A stretch of 62,157 bases of DNA. Source: an uncultured Devosia sp. GTDB taxonomy: Bacteria > Pseudomonadota > Alphaproteobacteria > Rhizobiales > Devosiaceae. Positions 16,350 to 24,522 of the stretch are shown one piece after another. The stretch is from assembly GCF_946479885.1 (NCBI RefSeq), contig NZ_CAMLHM010000019.1, forward strand, positions 1-62,157, given 5' to 3'. The notes below the pieces were generated by a model. That model worked only from the letters and a program-made list of their open reading frames with translations, was not told the origin of the DNA and searched no databases. Both the position numbers and the translations under genes were made by a program. Each line of letters begins with the position of its first letter. Within the stretch, counting starts at the first letter, position 1.

Positions 16350-17502
16350 ATGACAAGCAAACCCCTGAGCTTCTTCTGGTTCATTCCCACCCATGGCGAC
16401 GGCGCCTATCTCGGCTCCAGCCAGGGCGAGCGGCAGCCCGACCATCACTATTTCCGCCAGGTCGCCCAGGCAGCCGATCGGCTGGGCTATGAGGGCGTGC
16501 TGTTGCCGACCGGGCAGACTTGCGAAGAATCCTGGATCACTGCCACCGGCCTTGCCGCGGTGACCGACCGCCTCAAATATCTTGTCGCCCTGCGTCCCGG
16601 CGTGACCCTCCCCACCTTCGCCGCGCGGCAGGCTGCGGCGCTCGATCGCCTCAGCAACGGTCGGCTGCTGCTCAACGTCGTGGTTGGTGGCAACCCGGTG
16701 GAACTGGCCGGCGACGGCGTCTTCCTGCCGCATGGCGAGCGCTATGAGCAGGCCGCCGAATTCCTCACCATCTTCAGGCGCCTGCTATCCGGCGAAACGG
16801 TCGACTTCGCCGGCAAGCACTATAGCGTCGAGGGTGGCCGGCTGGACCAGCGCGCAGTGCAGCAGCCGCATCCGCCGATCTATTTGGGTGGTTCGTCCGA
16901 TGCCGGGCAGGATCTCGCCGCCGAACAAACCGACACCTACCTCACCTGGGGCGAGCCGGTAGCGCAGGTCGCCGAAAAGATCGCTGCGGTCCGCAGCAAG
17001 ACCGAAGCCCGCGGCCGGACCCTGCGCTTCGGCATTCGCCTTCATTTCATCGTGCGCGAGACCGAGGAAGAGGCCTTGGCGCGAGGCCGACCGGCTGATC
17101 AGCAAGGTCTCCGACAGCCAGATCGCAGCGGCGCAGGCGCGCTTCACCCAGCAGATGGACAGCGTCGGCCAGCGCCGCATGTCCGAACTGCATGGCGGCG
17201 ATCGCAGCAAACTGCTCGTCGCGCCCAACCTCTGGGCTGGCGTGGGCCTTGTCCGCAATGGCGCGGGCACTGCCCTGGTCGGCACGCCTGAGCAGGTCGC
17301 GGCGCGCCTGCGCGAATATCAGGCGGCCGGTATCGACCTCGTCATCGGCTCAGGCTATCCGCATCTCGAAGAATCCTACCGGGTCGCCGAGCTGCTGTTC
17401 CCGGCCCTGGGCATCGGTGCGCAGCGCCGCAGCCTGGTGGAAACCGTCAGCAATGAGTTCGCTGTCGGCTTCCACGGCAAGCAGCAGATCGCGGTGCCTT
17501 AG
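16350..17502 (+). pseudogene. ssuD: Alkanesulfonate monooxygenase SsuD, frameshifted
   Basis: FMNH2-dependent alkanesulfonate monooxygenase releases sulfite from sulfonates. The first frame (16350 to about 17081) carries [55 protein letters not shown] and the ETEEEALA region. At 17082 one extra C shifts the frame. The rest (about 17083-17502) continues in the next frame with [37 protein letters not shown] and [21 protein letters not shown]. Removing one base restores a gapless match to the E. coli SsuD pattern across the junction (ETEAEAWQAAERLIS) and a full length of about 383 residues. It is either a true inactivating frameshift or a sequencing error. It ends the tau operon and overlaps the convergent gene by 3 bases. 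Confidence 0.9.
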
Positions 17503-17840
17503 CCCGCCTGTCCGGTGCCAGCCTCTCCTACCTCCTCTCCTCCGTCGCTGGAGTTGGGGCTGCCGCGGCGATGGCCGTCACCGTCGTCGTCGTCGTCCCC
17601 ACGATATGTCGGCGCGATATTGGACGCAGCTACATCTGCATCGGTGCAGAGCACCGTGCCGGTTACCCGACCGCCGGGCAGCATGAAGGTGCCCTCGGTC
17701 TGGCTGCCGACGCCGGCGGTCAGGCAGTGATTGTAAATGAGGTCAGGCGTCAGTTGCGCTCTGACATCCGCCGCCGCAGCCGGAAGGGCAGCTCCCAGGC
17801 CGCATAGCGCAATTGTCAGTCTGATGGTTGGTAGGTTCAT
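17499..17840 (-). CDS. Small exported protein with acidic low-complexity tail
   Basis: A 113-residue hypothetical protein. Residues 1-24 form a typical signal peptide (hydrophobic core [14 protein letters not shown]). The mature part has two Cys residues (in YNHCLTAG and TVLCTDAD) that could form a disulfide. The C-terminus is disordered, with an Asp run ([12 protein letters not shown]) and Gly/Glu-rich sequence. It begins 2 bp after the ApbE stop, so it is the last gene of the flavinylation operon. No family is recognised. Metal binding by the Asp/His tail and a periplasmic redox role are guesses from context. Confidence 0.6.
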   Translation of the reverse strand: MNLPTIRLTIALCGLGAALPAAAADVRAQLTPDLIYNHCLTAGVGSQTEGTFMLPGGRVTGTVLCTDADVAASNIAPTYRGDDDDDGDGHRRGSPNSSDGGEEVGEAGTGQAG

Positions 17841-17842
17841 GG

Positions 17843-18841
17843 TCAGTCCTCCTTGGTAAATCTGGGTTGCCTGGTCATCGTGTTGGCTGGAGAAAGGCGC
17901 GGCCGTTCGATGAACAGGGCTTCAAGCCCGTAGCGCGATGCGATCTCGGCGCCTTCAGCCGGGCCAAGGACCAGCAAGGCGGTGGCCCAGGCGTCGGCGG
18001 CCATGCAGGTCTGGGCCAGTACGGTCACGGCAGCCGGCCCGTCCGTGAGTGGGGCCCGCTGGCGCGGGTCCATGGTATGGGCGTAGCGGGTGCCGTCGAT
18101 TTCGACGAAGTGCCTGTAGTCACCGGACGTGGCGATGGCGCCATCGGTCAGCTGAAGGACACCTTCGGCTTCGCGACGTCCCGTTTCCGGCTTTTCGACA
18201 GCGACGCGCCATGGTGTGCCATCAGGCTTGCCGCCGGACGCGCGCAGTTCGCCATCGATGGAGACCAGGAAGTGGACAATATCGTTTGCGGCGAGGGCGC
18301 GGGCCAGTTCATCGACGCCAAAGCCCTTGGCAATCCCGGAGAGATCAAGCGTGATTTCGGCGTGCTTGTGGACCTGATACCGCCCCGCATCTAGGTCCAG
18401 GCAGAGGTGGGCGGGAAGCCGGGGACGGTGCCGCGCAGCCGCAATGACGGCCTGATCTGGCGCAGCGTGACCGCTGCCAAGTCCCCAGGCCGAGACCAGG
18501 TCGCCAACGCCGATATCGAAGGCACCGCCAGACAGACGACCGATCTCCAGCGCTGCATCAAGCACCGTGAAAAGCTCTTCAGGCACGTCGAACCAGATGT
18601 TCGTCGGAGCGCGATTGAGCTGCATCAGCGCGGAATCTGGCTTCCAGGTGGACATCTGGGCATCCACCGCATCGACCGCTGCCTGCAGCGCCTGGCGCAG
18701 GTCGGATTGGACGCTGGCCGCAGGCGCGTAGAACACGGCCGCATAGCGCGTGCCCATGGTGGGGCCGCTGATGGCGTGCCGATAAAGCGGCGGTGGGGTC
18801 ACAACGGGGACGTGGCGATGATAGCTGAGGTCAGTACGCAT
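17843..18841 (-). CDS. apbE: ApbE-family FAD:protein FMN transferase
   Basis: A 332-residue flavin transferase that attaches FMN to Ser/Thr of target proteins. Motifs in order are GPTMGTRYAAVFY (about residues 26-38), MSTWKPDSALMQLN, GGAFDIGVGDLV, LDLSGIAKGFGVDELA (about 165-180), SIDGELRASGGKP, ATSGDYRHF, HTMDPR and the Mg-site segment MAADAWATALLVLG. No signal peptide or lipobox is evident at the N-terminus, which is unusual because most ApbE proteins act outside the cytoplasm. Its start overlaps the reductase stop by 11 bp. The DUF2271 protein at the operon start carries a matching target motif. Confidence 0.92.
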   Translation of the reverse strand: MRTDLSYHRHVPVVTPPPLYRHAISGPTMGTRYAAVFYAPAASVQSDLRQALQAAVDAVDAQMSTWKPDSALMQLNRAPTNIWFDVPEELFTVLDAALEIGRLSGGAFDIGVGDLVSAWGLGSGHAAPDQAVIAAARHRPRLPAHLCLDLDAGRYQVHKHAEITLDLSGIAKGFGVDELARALAANDIVHFLVSIDGELRASGGKPDGTPWRVAVEKPETGRREAEGVLQLTDGAIATSGDYRHFVEIDGTRYAHTMDPRQRAPLTDGPAAVTVLAQTCMAADAWATALLVLGPAEGAEIASRYGLEALFIERPRLSPANTMTRQPRFTKED

Positions 18842-21020
18842 CTTCGAGGTACAGTCCTTTCTGCTTGAGGAGGGCGGCGGAAAGCCCGAGAGGCGCTAGG
18901 CAAACGTCGATCGCCTCTCGCACTCCGCTGGCCATGTCACGCCCGCCGCAGACCATGATCTGGGCGCCTTGCCGGATGAGGCGGCGCAGTGTCTCCGCTT
19001 CGTCCAGCACCAGGGCCTGCACGTAACCACCGCCCATGACGCGCGAGAAACGTGTGTTCAGCGATGCCAGGCGCCCATCATCCAGCGCGGCCGCAAGGTC
19101 GTCGCGATAGAGGAAGTCTGACGCCGGGTCGCGACCGCCGAAGAACAGATGCACCGGGCGGCGATTGCGATTGTGACGGACGAGGCCCGCCAACGGAGCA
19201 ACCCCGGCTCCGGCGCCGATCAGGACCAGCGGCCGGCGCCCGCGGTCGGGCCGGAAGTCCGGATTGGGCCGGATGAAGCTATCGATCGCGTCGCCGACAG
19301 CCAGCGAATGCAGGAACTCCGAGCAGAGCCCGCCCGATTGCTTGCGCACGCAGATTTCCAGCATGCCGTCGCGCGATGCCGACGCGAGGGAATAATAACG
19401 CGGCACGTCGCTGCCGGGCGGGACGATGCCTATCAGGTCACCAACCTGGAAACGCGGCAACCGTCCACCGAAGGGCCTATTGGGCTTGGGGGGTCTGAAC
19501 TTGAGGACCACGACGGGGGCCTGAACTTCCATGCCATAGACAGTCCGCTCGGCCAACGCGAGTTTGCGTGTCGGCGGCCGTTTCGGGCTGTGGTTCAGCA
19601 CCAGGGGCAGGCCGAGCTGCTGGCCGAGTTGGATGCCCCAGGCAGCGAAGTGGCCGGCCGACTCGCGATCAACGCCATTGAGGTGAATGAGGCGATGCAG
19701 GCCTTTCGCCGCAAGAGCTGCATCGACCTCGGTCGCAAAGCCGCAAAAGTGCGCAAAGCTGCGGTCGCCAAACCCCAGCACGGCAAAACTGGGCGTCGAG
19801 GTAAGATGCTCGAGTTTGGCGAGGAACTGGCGCGCCGAGGCTGGCGCGGCGCCATCGCCATAGGTTGACGCGAGGACGATCAGTCGGGCCGCGCGAGGAT
19901 AGATCCGACGCAGGTCATTCATAGCGGCAACATGGACGCGCTGCCCGTGTTGCGTCAGGGCATTCTGCAGGGTTGCGGCAAAGCCCCAGGTGCTGCCGGC
20001 CTCGCTGCCGACGAGGATAATGGTCTCGGCGTCGCGCCAGGGCACATTGCCGGCGATGACAGGCGCGTTGCGACGGCGCGTCCACCAGATGATCGTACCC
20101 GTTATGGCTAGGAGTGGCACGGTCAACGCGCCAAGGCCCACCAGCAGCGCGACGACAGGCGCGCCCTGGCCGGTATGCAGCAGGTAGATGAACTCATAGG
20201 CCTGCTGCCAGGCGCCGTTGGCCGTGAACGCGAGCATCGCCCCGGTGCCCTGGTCGACAAAGCCCTGCCCGGCACTCGTGGTCACGGTGAAGACGTCGCT
20301 GGCGTCGCCGAGCGCGGGAAAGCGCAGTTCACGCAGGTCTGAGAGCGGGATCTGGGCCAGACCTTCGAGGGAAGCGATGGGTGCAACAGCCGCACCTGTG
20401 CTTGGCGGAGGGAGTGAGAACATCTGCGTCGCGCTTTCGGGCAGCAGCTCGAAATTGACCGCCGACATATAGGCGCCGGTAAGCGAGGTCAGGAGCAGCG
20501 CGACCACGCTGATGCGGGCCAGATCAGTGTGCAGCCGCTGCGAGCCGGTGCCGCGAGAACTGGCGAACAGTTTGCGCCATCCGCCCATCTTGGCGACAAG
20601 TAACAGCATGCCGCTGACCGCAAGCGCCAGGATGGCAAGGGCAGAAACCCCGGCCATGCCATGCCCGAAGCTGCCCAACAGGAAGGAGCGATGCAGGTCG
20701 GTCATGAAGCTGAGAAACGCCGAAGGCGCGTAGGCGCCGCTTGCAGCACCGGTTTCAGGATCGACGAGGACAGCGCTGCGAACACCGTTGTCCAGTGTGT
20801 AGGCCACGAGCTGCCCCGAAGCCGAACGCACGAGCCGCTCAACCCCAGGCAGATCTTGCGCCACCCGATCGGCCACGGCTGCAATACTGAGGCCCCCGCT
20901 GGCCGGGATCGCGGTGACGGCATCGGCGATCGGCTGCAGCGACAGGACGAAGCCCGTCGTCGCCATGAAGGTGACGAGCAAGGCACCGACAAGGCCTGCG
21001 AGGGAGTGGAAGCGGCGCAT
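18831..21020 (-). CDS. PepSY-membrane / flavodoxin / FNR fusion reductase
   Basis: A 729-residue membrane flavoreductase. Residues 1-320 form the PepSY-TM part with four membrane segments (about 8-30, 125-148, 170-190, 285-310) and His residues near membrane faces (DLHRSFLLGSFGHG, LHTDLA, LLHTGQG) suited to haem or quinone contact. Residues about 335-475 are flavodoxin-like (VGSEAGSTWGFA, STYGDGAAP, GFGDRSFAHF). Residues about 490-729 form a ferredoxin-NADP reductase module (RYYSLASAS, GAGAGVAPLAG, VCGGRDMASGV). It likely moves electrons from NAD(P)H across the inner membrane. GGGAGG precedes the ATG. The reading frame looks intact. Confidence 0.9.
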   Translation of the reverse strand: MRRFHSLAGLVGALLVTFMATTGFVLSLQPIADAVTAIPASGGLSIAAVADRVAQDLPGVERLVRSASGQLVAYTLDNGVRSAVLVDPETGAASGAYAPSAFLSFMTDLHRSFLLGSFGHGMAGVSALAILALAVSGMLLLVAKMGGWRKLFASSRGTGSQRLHTDLARISVVALLLTSLTGAYMSAVNFELLPESATQMFSLPPPSTGAAVAPIASLEGLAQIPLSDLRELRFPALGDASDVFTVTTSAGQGFVDQGTGAMLAFTANGAWQQAYEFIYLLHTGQGAPVVALLVGLGALTVPLLAITGTIIWWTRRRNAPVIAGNVPWRDAETIILVGSEAGSTWGFAATLQNALTQHGQRVHVAAMNDLRRIYPRAARLIVLASTYGDGAAPASARQFLAKLEHLTSTPSFAVLGFGDRSFAHFCGFATEVDAALAAKGLHRLIHLNGVDRESAGHFAAWGIQLGQQLGLPLVLNHSPKRPPTRKLALAERTVYGMEVQAPVVVLKFRPPKPNRPFGGRLPRFQVGDLIGIVPPGSDVPRYYSLASASRDGMLEICVRKQSGGLCSEFLHSLAVGDAIDSFIRPNPDFRPDRGRRPLVLIGAGAGVAPLAGLVRHNRNRRPVHLFFGGRDPASDFLYRDDLAAALDDGRLASLNTRFSRVMGGGYVQALVLDEAETLRRLIRQGAQIMVCGGRDMASGVREAIDVCLAPLGLSAALLKQKGLYLEDAY

Positions 21021-21119
21021 GCCCGTGCCTCCCTACAACCCGAGGGAGATGGTGTTGACGTAGCCTGTGCCAGAGGCCGTGGCGGGCGAGGACGTGAGCT
21101 CAATCACAGCGTCATCGGC

Positions 21120-21500
21120 TTACTGGCCGCCATTCTCGACCGCGCTATCGACGTGGATATGATAGCCGGCGTCGAGCAGCGTGTCGGCGAGATTGGCATG
21201 GACCGTCAGTGTCTGGCCGCCACCGACACTGGCGCCGGTGATGCCATCGAGATTGAGCGAACCGGCGGTGGACGCGGCACGGGCCCAGCCACGTAGATCG
21301 CCATAGTATTTCGACTTCTGGCCCGAGACCCAAAGCGTGGAATTGTAGCTGTCGTCCGGATTGGTCAGGTAGATCGCCAAGTAGGCGCCATGACCGGAAT
21401 ACTGCACGAGACTGGTCTGAACGCTGACATCCCCGGCCATGGCGATACCGGGGGTGACAAGGGCGGTTGCCAGCATCAGCATTGCGGCGAGTTTCTTCAT
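21120..21500 (-). CDS. DUF2271 periplasmic protein with flavinylation motif, ended by a premature stop
   Basis: A 126-residue product. The start at 21500 is supported by AGGAGC upstream and gives a signal peptide (residues 1-22, cleavage after AMA). The DUF2271 core includes YSGHGAYLAIYLTNPDDSYNSTLWVSGQKSKYYGDLRGW. At residues 85-91 DGITGAS matches the ApbE target pattern Dxx(S/T)GA(S/T), with Ser91 as predicted FMN site. The TAA at 21120-21122 is followed in frame by 28 sense codons of normal usage (ADDAVIEL to YVNTISLGL) and a TAG at 21033-21035, only 12 bp before the reductase ATG. The stop therefore looks like a point mutation that removed the C-terminal strand. First gene of the operon. 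Confidence 0.85.
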   Translation of the reverse strand: MKKLAAMLMLATALVTPGIAMAGDVSVQTSLVQYSGHGAYLAIYLTNPDDSYNSTLWVSGQKSKYYGDLRGWARAASTAGSLNLDGITGASVGGGQTLTVHANLADTLLDAGYHIHVDSAVENGGQ

Positions 21501-21558
21501 GATCGGCTCCTGATCTGGTTTGATCGATGGCACATTTGGATCATGCGAAGCTGACGGC

Positions 21559-21591
21559 AGGCTGAAGCGGGCAGGGTTTCTCGTTCAGCCT
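21559..21591. promoter_or_regulatory. Inverted repeat in the divergent flavinylation / two-component promoter region
   Basis: AGGCTGAA (21559-21566) and TTCAGCCT (21584-21591) are perfect 8-bp arms 17 bp apart, midway between the DUF2271 gene (start 21500) and the response regulator gene (start 21634). This is a natural place for the response regulator to bind. The role is inferred. Confidence 0.4.
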
Positions 21592-21633
21592 GGTGTAAGG
21601 TTGGGTCGCTATGAGGTCTGCGGGAGCCCAGGC

Positions 21634-22286
21634 GTGCGCGTGCTGTTGATCGAAGATGACCATGTATTGGGCGCTGCCATCCGCGACCATGTGCTCTCCA
21701 CCGGGCATGCGGTCGATTGGATGCAGCGGATAGATGATGCTCGGCTGGCACTGGCCAGCGTCTCCTACGAGCTGGTGCTGCTCGAAACCTGCCCGATGGC
21801 CGTGGCCTCGATCTGCTCAAGGACCTGCGATCAGCCGGAAACACTGTTCCGGTTATCATCACTACCGCGCAGGATCAGGTCGCCGTTCGTATAGAGGGTC
21901 TCAACTCCGGCGCCGACGACTACCTGGTCAAGCCATTCGACCTCGCCGAAATGGCGGCCCGCATTGCCGCAGTTGCCCGCCGCTACGGGGGCAATCCCAC
22001 GCCGGAAATCGTCACCGCAGGTGTGACCATCGATCTGAGTCGCCGTACGGCCAGCGTAGATGGCAAAAGGGCCAACCTGACGGCACGGGAGTGGGCCGTG
22101 CTCGAGCGATTGCTGGCGCGCCGCGGGGGCATTGTCACCAAGTCAGAGATCGAAGATTCGCTCTACGCCTTTGGTGCCGAAGTCGAAAGCAACGCTGTCG
22201 AAGTCTATGTCGGCCGACTGCGCAAGAAGTTGGGGCGGGAGTTCGTGGAAACCATCCGCGGCCTCGGCTATCAGGTGAGCGCGTGA
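21634..22286 (+). pseudogene. OmpR-family response regulator, frameshifted at the phospho-acceptor
   Basis: The receiver domain begins at GTG 21634 (VRVLLIEDDHVLGAAIRDHVLSTGHAVDW) with GGAG upstream, and runs in frame to YELVLL. After CTC (21781-21783) only 8 bases (GAAACCTG) precede CCC GAT GGC, where a DLGLPDG-type segment needs 12. This 4-nt loss removes the phospho-acceptor Asp and shifts the frame. The rest reads cleanly in the new frame: PDGRGLDLLKDLR, VPVIITTAQDQ, LVKPFDLAEM, and the winged helix with NLTAREWAVLERLLARRGGIVTKSEIEDSLY and RLRKKLG. The stop overlaps the kinase GTG. Probably inactive unless the gap is a sequencing error. Confidence 0.88.
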
Positions 22287-23614
22287 AGCGGCGCCCCTCG
22301 ATTGCCCTTCGCCTGGCGCTTGGTCTCACCGCCGGAATGGCGCTGTTGTGGGTAGGCGCGGCCGCCATTTCGGTGAGCGTCATGCAACATGAACTCCACG
22401 AGGCCTATGACGACAGCCTGGAGCAGAGTGCCCAGCGGCTGTTGCCGCTTGCTCTGCACGACTTGCGAGAGCGAAGCGAAGGCGGTCGCCTGATTGTTGG
22501 CGGTGACGGCGATACCGATGACAATGAAGGTCCTGAGCGGAACAGGGATGACGGGAGTCTCAGACCGGTTCCGCATGATGCGAGCTTTACCTATGTCGTG
22601 TTCAACAGCGCTGGCGATATCGTACTGCGCGATCAGCACGCAGTTGAGCTCGACCTGCCGGTAACCGCACCAGGCGGCTTCGCTGATATCGGTGGGCAGC
22701 GAGCATTCGGCCTGACAGACCGCACCGGCTTCTCAATCCTTGTCGTGGAAACCAGCGACCGTCGCCTGAACGGGCTGGTTGACAGCATCTCCGCTCTGGG
22801 GCTGCCTTTGCTCGCCCTTGTGCCGCTCATGGCCGGCGGCATTTGGTTGGCCATGCGCGTGGCCCTTCGGCCGCTAGAGGCGCTGCGCCGCGACATTGCA
22901 AAGCGGGATAGCCGCAACTTGCAGCCGCTGGTGTCGACAGGCCATCCGGCCGAGCTTGCTCCCATCGCTGAGGCCGTTGGCGCGCTGATGGCTCGATTGA
23001 AATCTGCCCTCGATACCGAGCGCTCCTTTGCGGCCCGCAGCGCGCACGAGTTGCGGACGCCCATTGCGGGAGCCCTGGCGCAGACTCAGCAATTGGCCGC
23101 GGAACTCGGAAGCGGACCGGGCGCGTCGCGGCTGGTGGAGATCGAGACAGCGCTGAAACGCCTCGCCACGCTGTCGGAAAAACTGCTGCAGTTAGCCCGT
23201 ATCGAAGCCGGCTTTGCCAAGTCTGACCTTGAAACGGATTTGCGGCCCGTGATTGGCATGGTGATCGGCGATTTCAATGCCAGCTCCATGTGGCGCAACC
23301 GGATACAGTTCGACTCGATGGCGGCCGACCTGATGGCGCCCATCGATCCGGACGTCCCGGTGCACGTTCGGTTCGAAGACGGCGGGACCGTCGTTGTTCG
23401 GAGTGCTGGGAGCGTGGTCGGCACAGCCGAGCTCGCCCGCCTGGGACAACCCTTCATGCGCGGCGCCACCACGGCGGATGGCAGCGGGCTCGGCCTGTCC
23501 ATAGCGCGTTCGATCCTGGAACAGGCGGGCGGGGCTCTCACGCTCAAGTCCCCCGCCACCGGCGCCATCGACGGCTTCGAAGCCACGATAGTCCTTCCCA
23601 AAGGCCGATCTTAA
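22283..23614 (+). CDS. QseC-like sensor histidine kinase lacking the N-box
   Basis: A 443-residue sensor kinase. GTG 22283 overlaps the response-regulator stop (GTGA). Membrane segments lie at about 11-33 and 172-193, with a periplasmic part of about 135 residues between them that is rich in acidic residues near 75-92. The HisKA H-box is SAHELRTPIAG with His255. The ATPase domain keeps GSGLGLSIA near residue 400, but PIDPD (about 353-357) runs directly into VPVHVRFEDGG. The N-box segment usually found here (about 20-25 residues, NLIENALKH-like) is absent without a frame change, so autophosphorylation is doubtful. Likely once paired with the adjacent regulator for the flavinylation operon. Confidence 0.85.
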   Translation: MKRRPSIALRLALGLTAGMALLWVGAAAISVSVMQHELHEAYDDSLEQSAQRLLPLALHDLRERSEGGRLIVGGDGDTDDNEGPERNRDDGSLRPVPHDASFTYVVFNSAGDIVLRDQHAVELDLPVTAPGGFADIGGQRAFGLTDRTGFSILVVETSDRRLNGLVDSISALGLPLLALVPLMAGGIWLAMRVALRPLEALRRDIAKRDSRNLQPLVSTGHPAELAPIAEAVGALMARLKSALDTERSFAARSAHELRTPIAGALAQTQQLAAELGSGPGASRLVEIETALKRLATLSEKLLQLARIEAGFAKSDLETDLRPVIGMVIGDFNASSMWRNRIQFDSMAADLMAPIDPDVPVHVRFEDGGTVVVRSAGSVVGTAELARLGQPFMRGATTADGSGLGLSIARSILEQAGGALTLKSPATGAIDGFEATIVLPKGRS

Positions 23615-23657
23615 GCGGCAGCTGCAGCACGGCCCGCAACCGCATAAGGCAACCAAC

Positions 23658-24365
23658 ATGACGCAGCCCTACCAATCGGCCCACACAGAAGTCCACTTCA
23701 TCAACCGCGCCGGATGGCTTCGTGCGGCTGTGCTGGGGGCCAATGATGGCATCGTCTCGGTATCCTCGCTGATTGTGCGTGTAGCTGCCGCAGACCCAAG
23801 CCCCGGCGCCGTGCTGATCGCAGGCGTGGCTGGGCTCGCCGCCGGTGCGATGTCCATGGCGGCAGGCGAGTATGTATCTGTCAGCTCACAATCCGATATC
23901 GAGCATGCCGACATCTCCCGCGAAAAGCAGGCGCTGATCGACACGCCTGCGGAGGAGGAGGCCGAACTGGCTTCGATCTACGAATCGCGCGGCCTATCTG
24001 CGGCAACCGCAGCGCTGGTTGCCAGAGAACTGACCGAGAAGGACGCCTTGGGGGCCCACGTCAGGGATGAACTGGGCTTGTCCGAGGTGCACAGTGCCAA
24101 CCCGCTGCAGGCCGCCTTGGCGTCGGGTCTGACCTTTACCGTCGCTGCCGCCTTGCCCTTGATCGCAGCCGTCCTGGCACCAGCGGGTACGATCATTCCG
24201 GTCGCGGTGGTGACAACCCTCATCTGCCTTGCGGGCCTCGGAGCGCTTGGCGCCCAGGCTGGTGGTGCCCCCAAGCTGCGCCCAACTGCCCGCGTATTGT
24301 TCTGGGGTGCGGCCGCGATGGCCGTCACGGCGCTGATTGGCCGCCTCTTCGGGGTGAGCGTCTAG
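23658..24365 (+). CDS. VIT/CCC1-family metal transporter
   Basis: A 235-residue membrane protein of the VIT1/CCC1 family, which exports Fe(II) or Mn(II). Signatures are the first-helix AAVLGANDGIVSVSSLIVRVAAA (about residues 24-46), GLAAGAMSMAAGEYVSVSSQSDIE (about 60-83), an acidic cytosolic metal-binding domain with EEEAELASIYESRG, and three C-terminal membrane segments. It starts 43 bp after the kinase gene and may be co-transcribed. Its presence beside a trans-membrane flavoreductase suggests a link to iron handling, inferred. The gap 24366-24522 shows no gene. Confidence 0.9.
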   Translation: MTQPYQSAHTEVHFINRAGWLRAAVLGANDGIVSVSSLIVRVAAADPSPGAVLIAGVAGLAAGAMSMAAGEYVSVSSQSDIEHADISREKQALIDTPAEEEAELASIYESRGLSAATAALVARELTEKDALGAHVRDELGLSEVHSANPLQAALASGLTFTVAAALPLIAAVLAPAGTIIPVAVVTTLICLAGLGALGAQAGGAPKLRPTARVLFWGAAAMAVTALIGRLFGVSV

Positions 24366-24522
24366 CATCCGATCGGCACGACCGCGAGCCTCATAGTCGC
24401 TTGCGTCATGGGGCGACCAAAAGCGGACAGACTGCTGCCGGCCCCGTGTTGTCATCGCCGGAGCCCTGAGAATCAGCAGAGCAGTTTCGGCCGACCGCGT
24501 TTCAACCCTGCACGTCTGTCGA

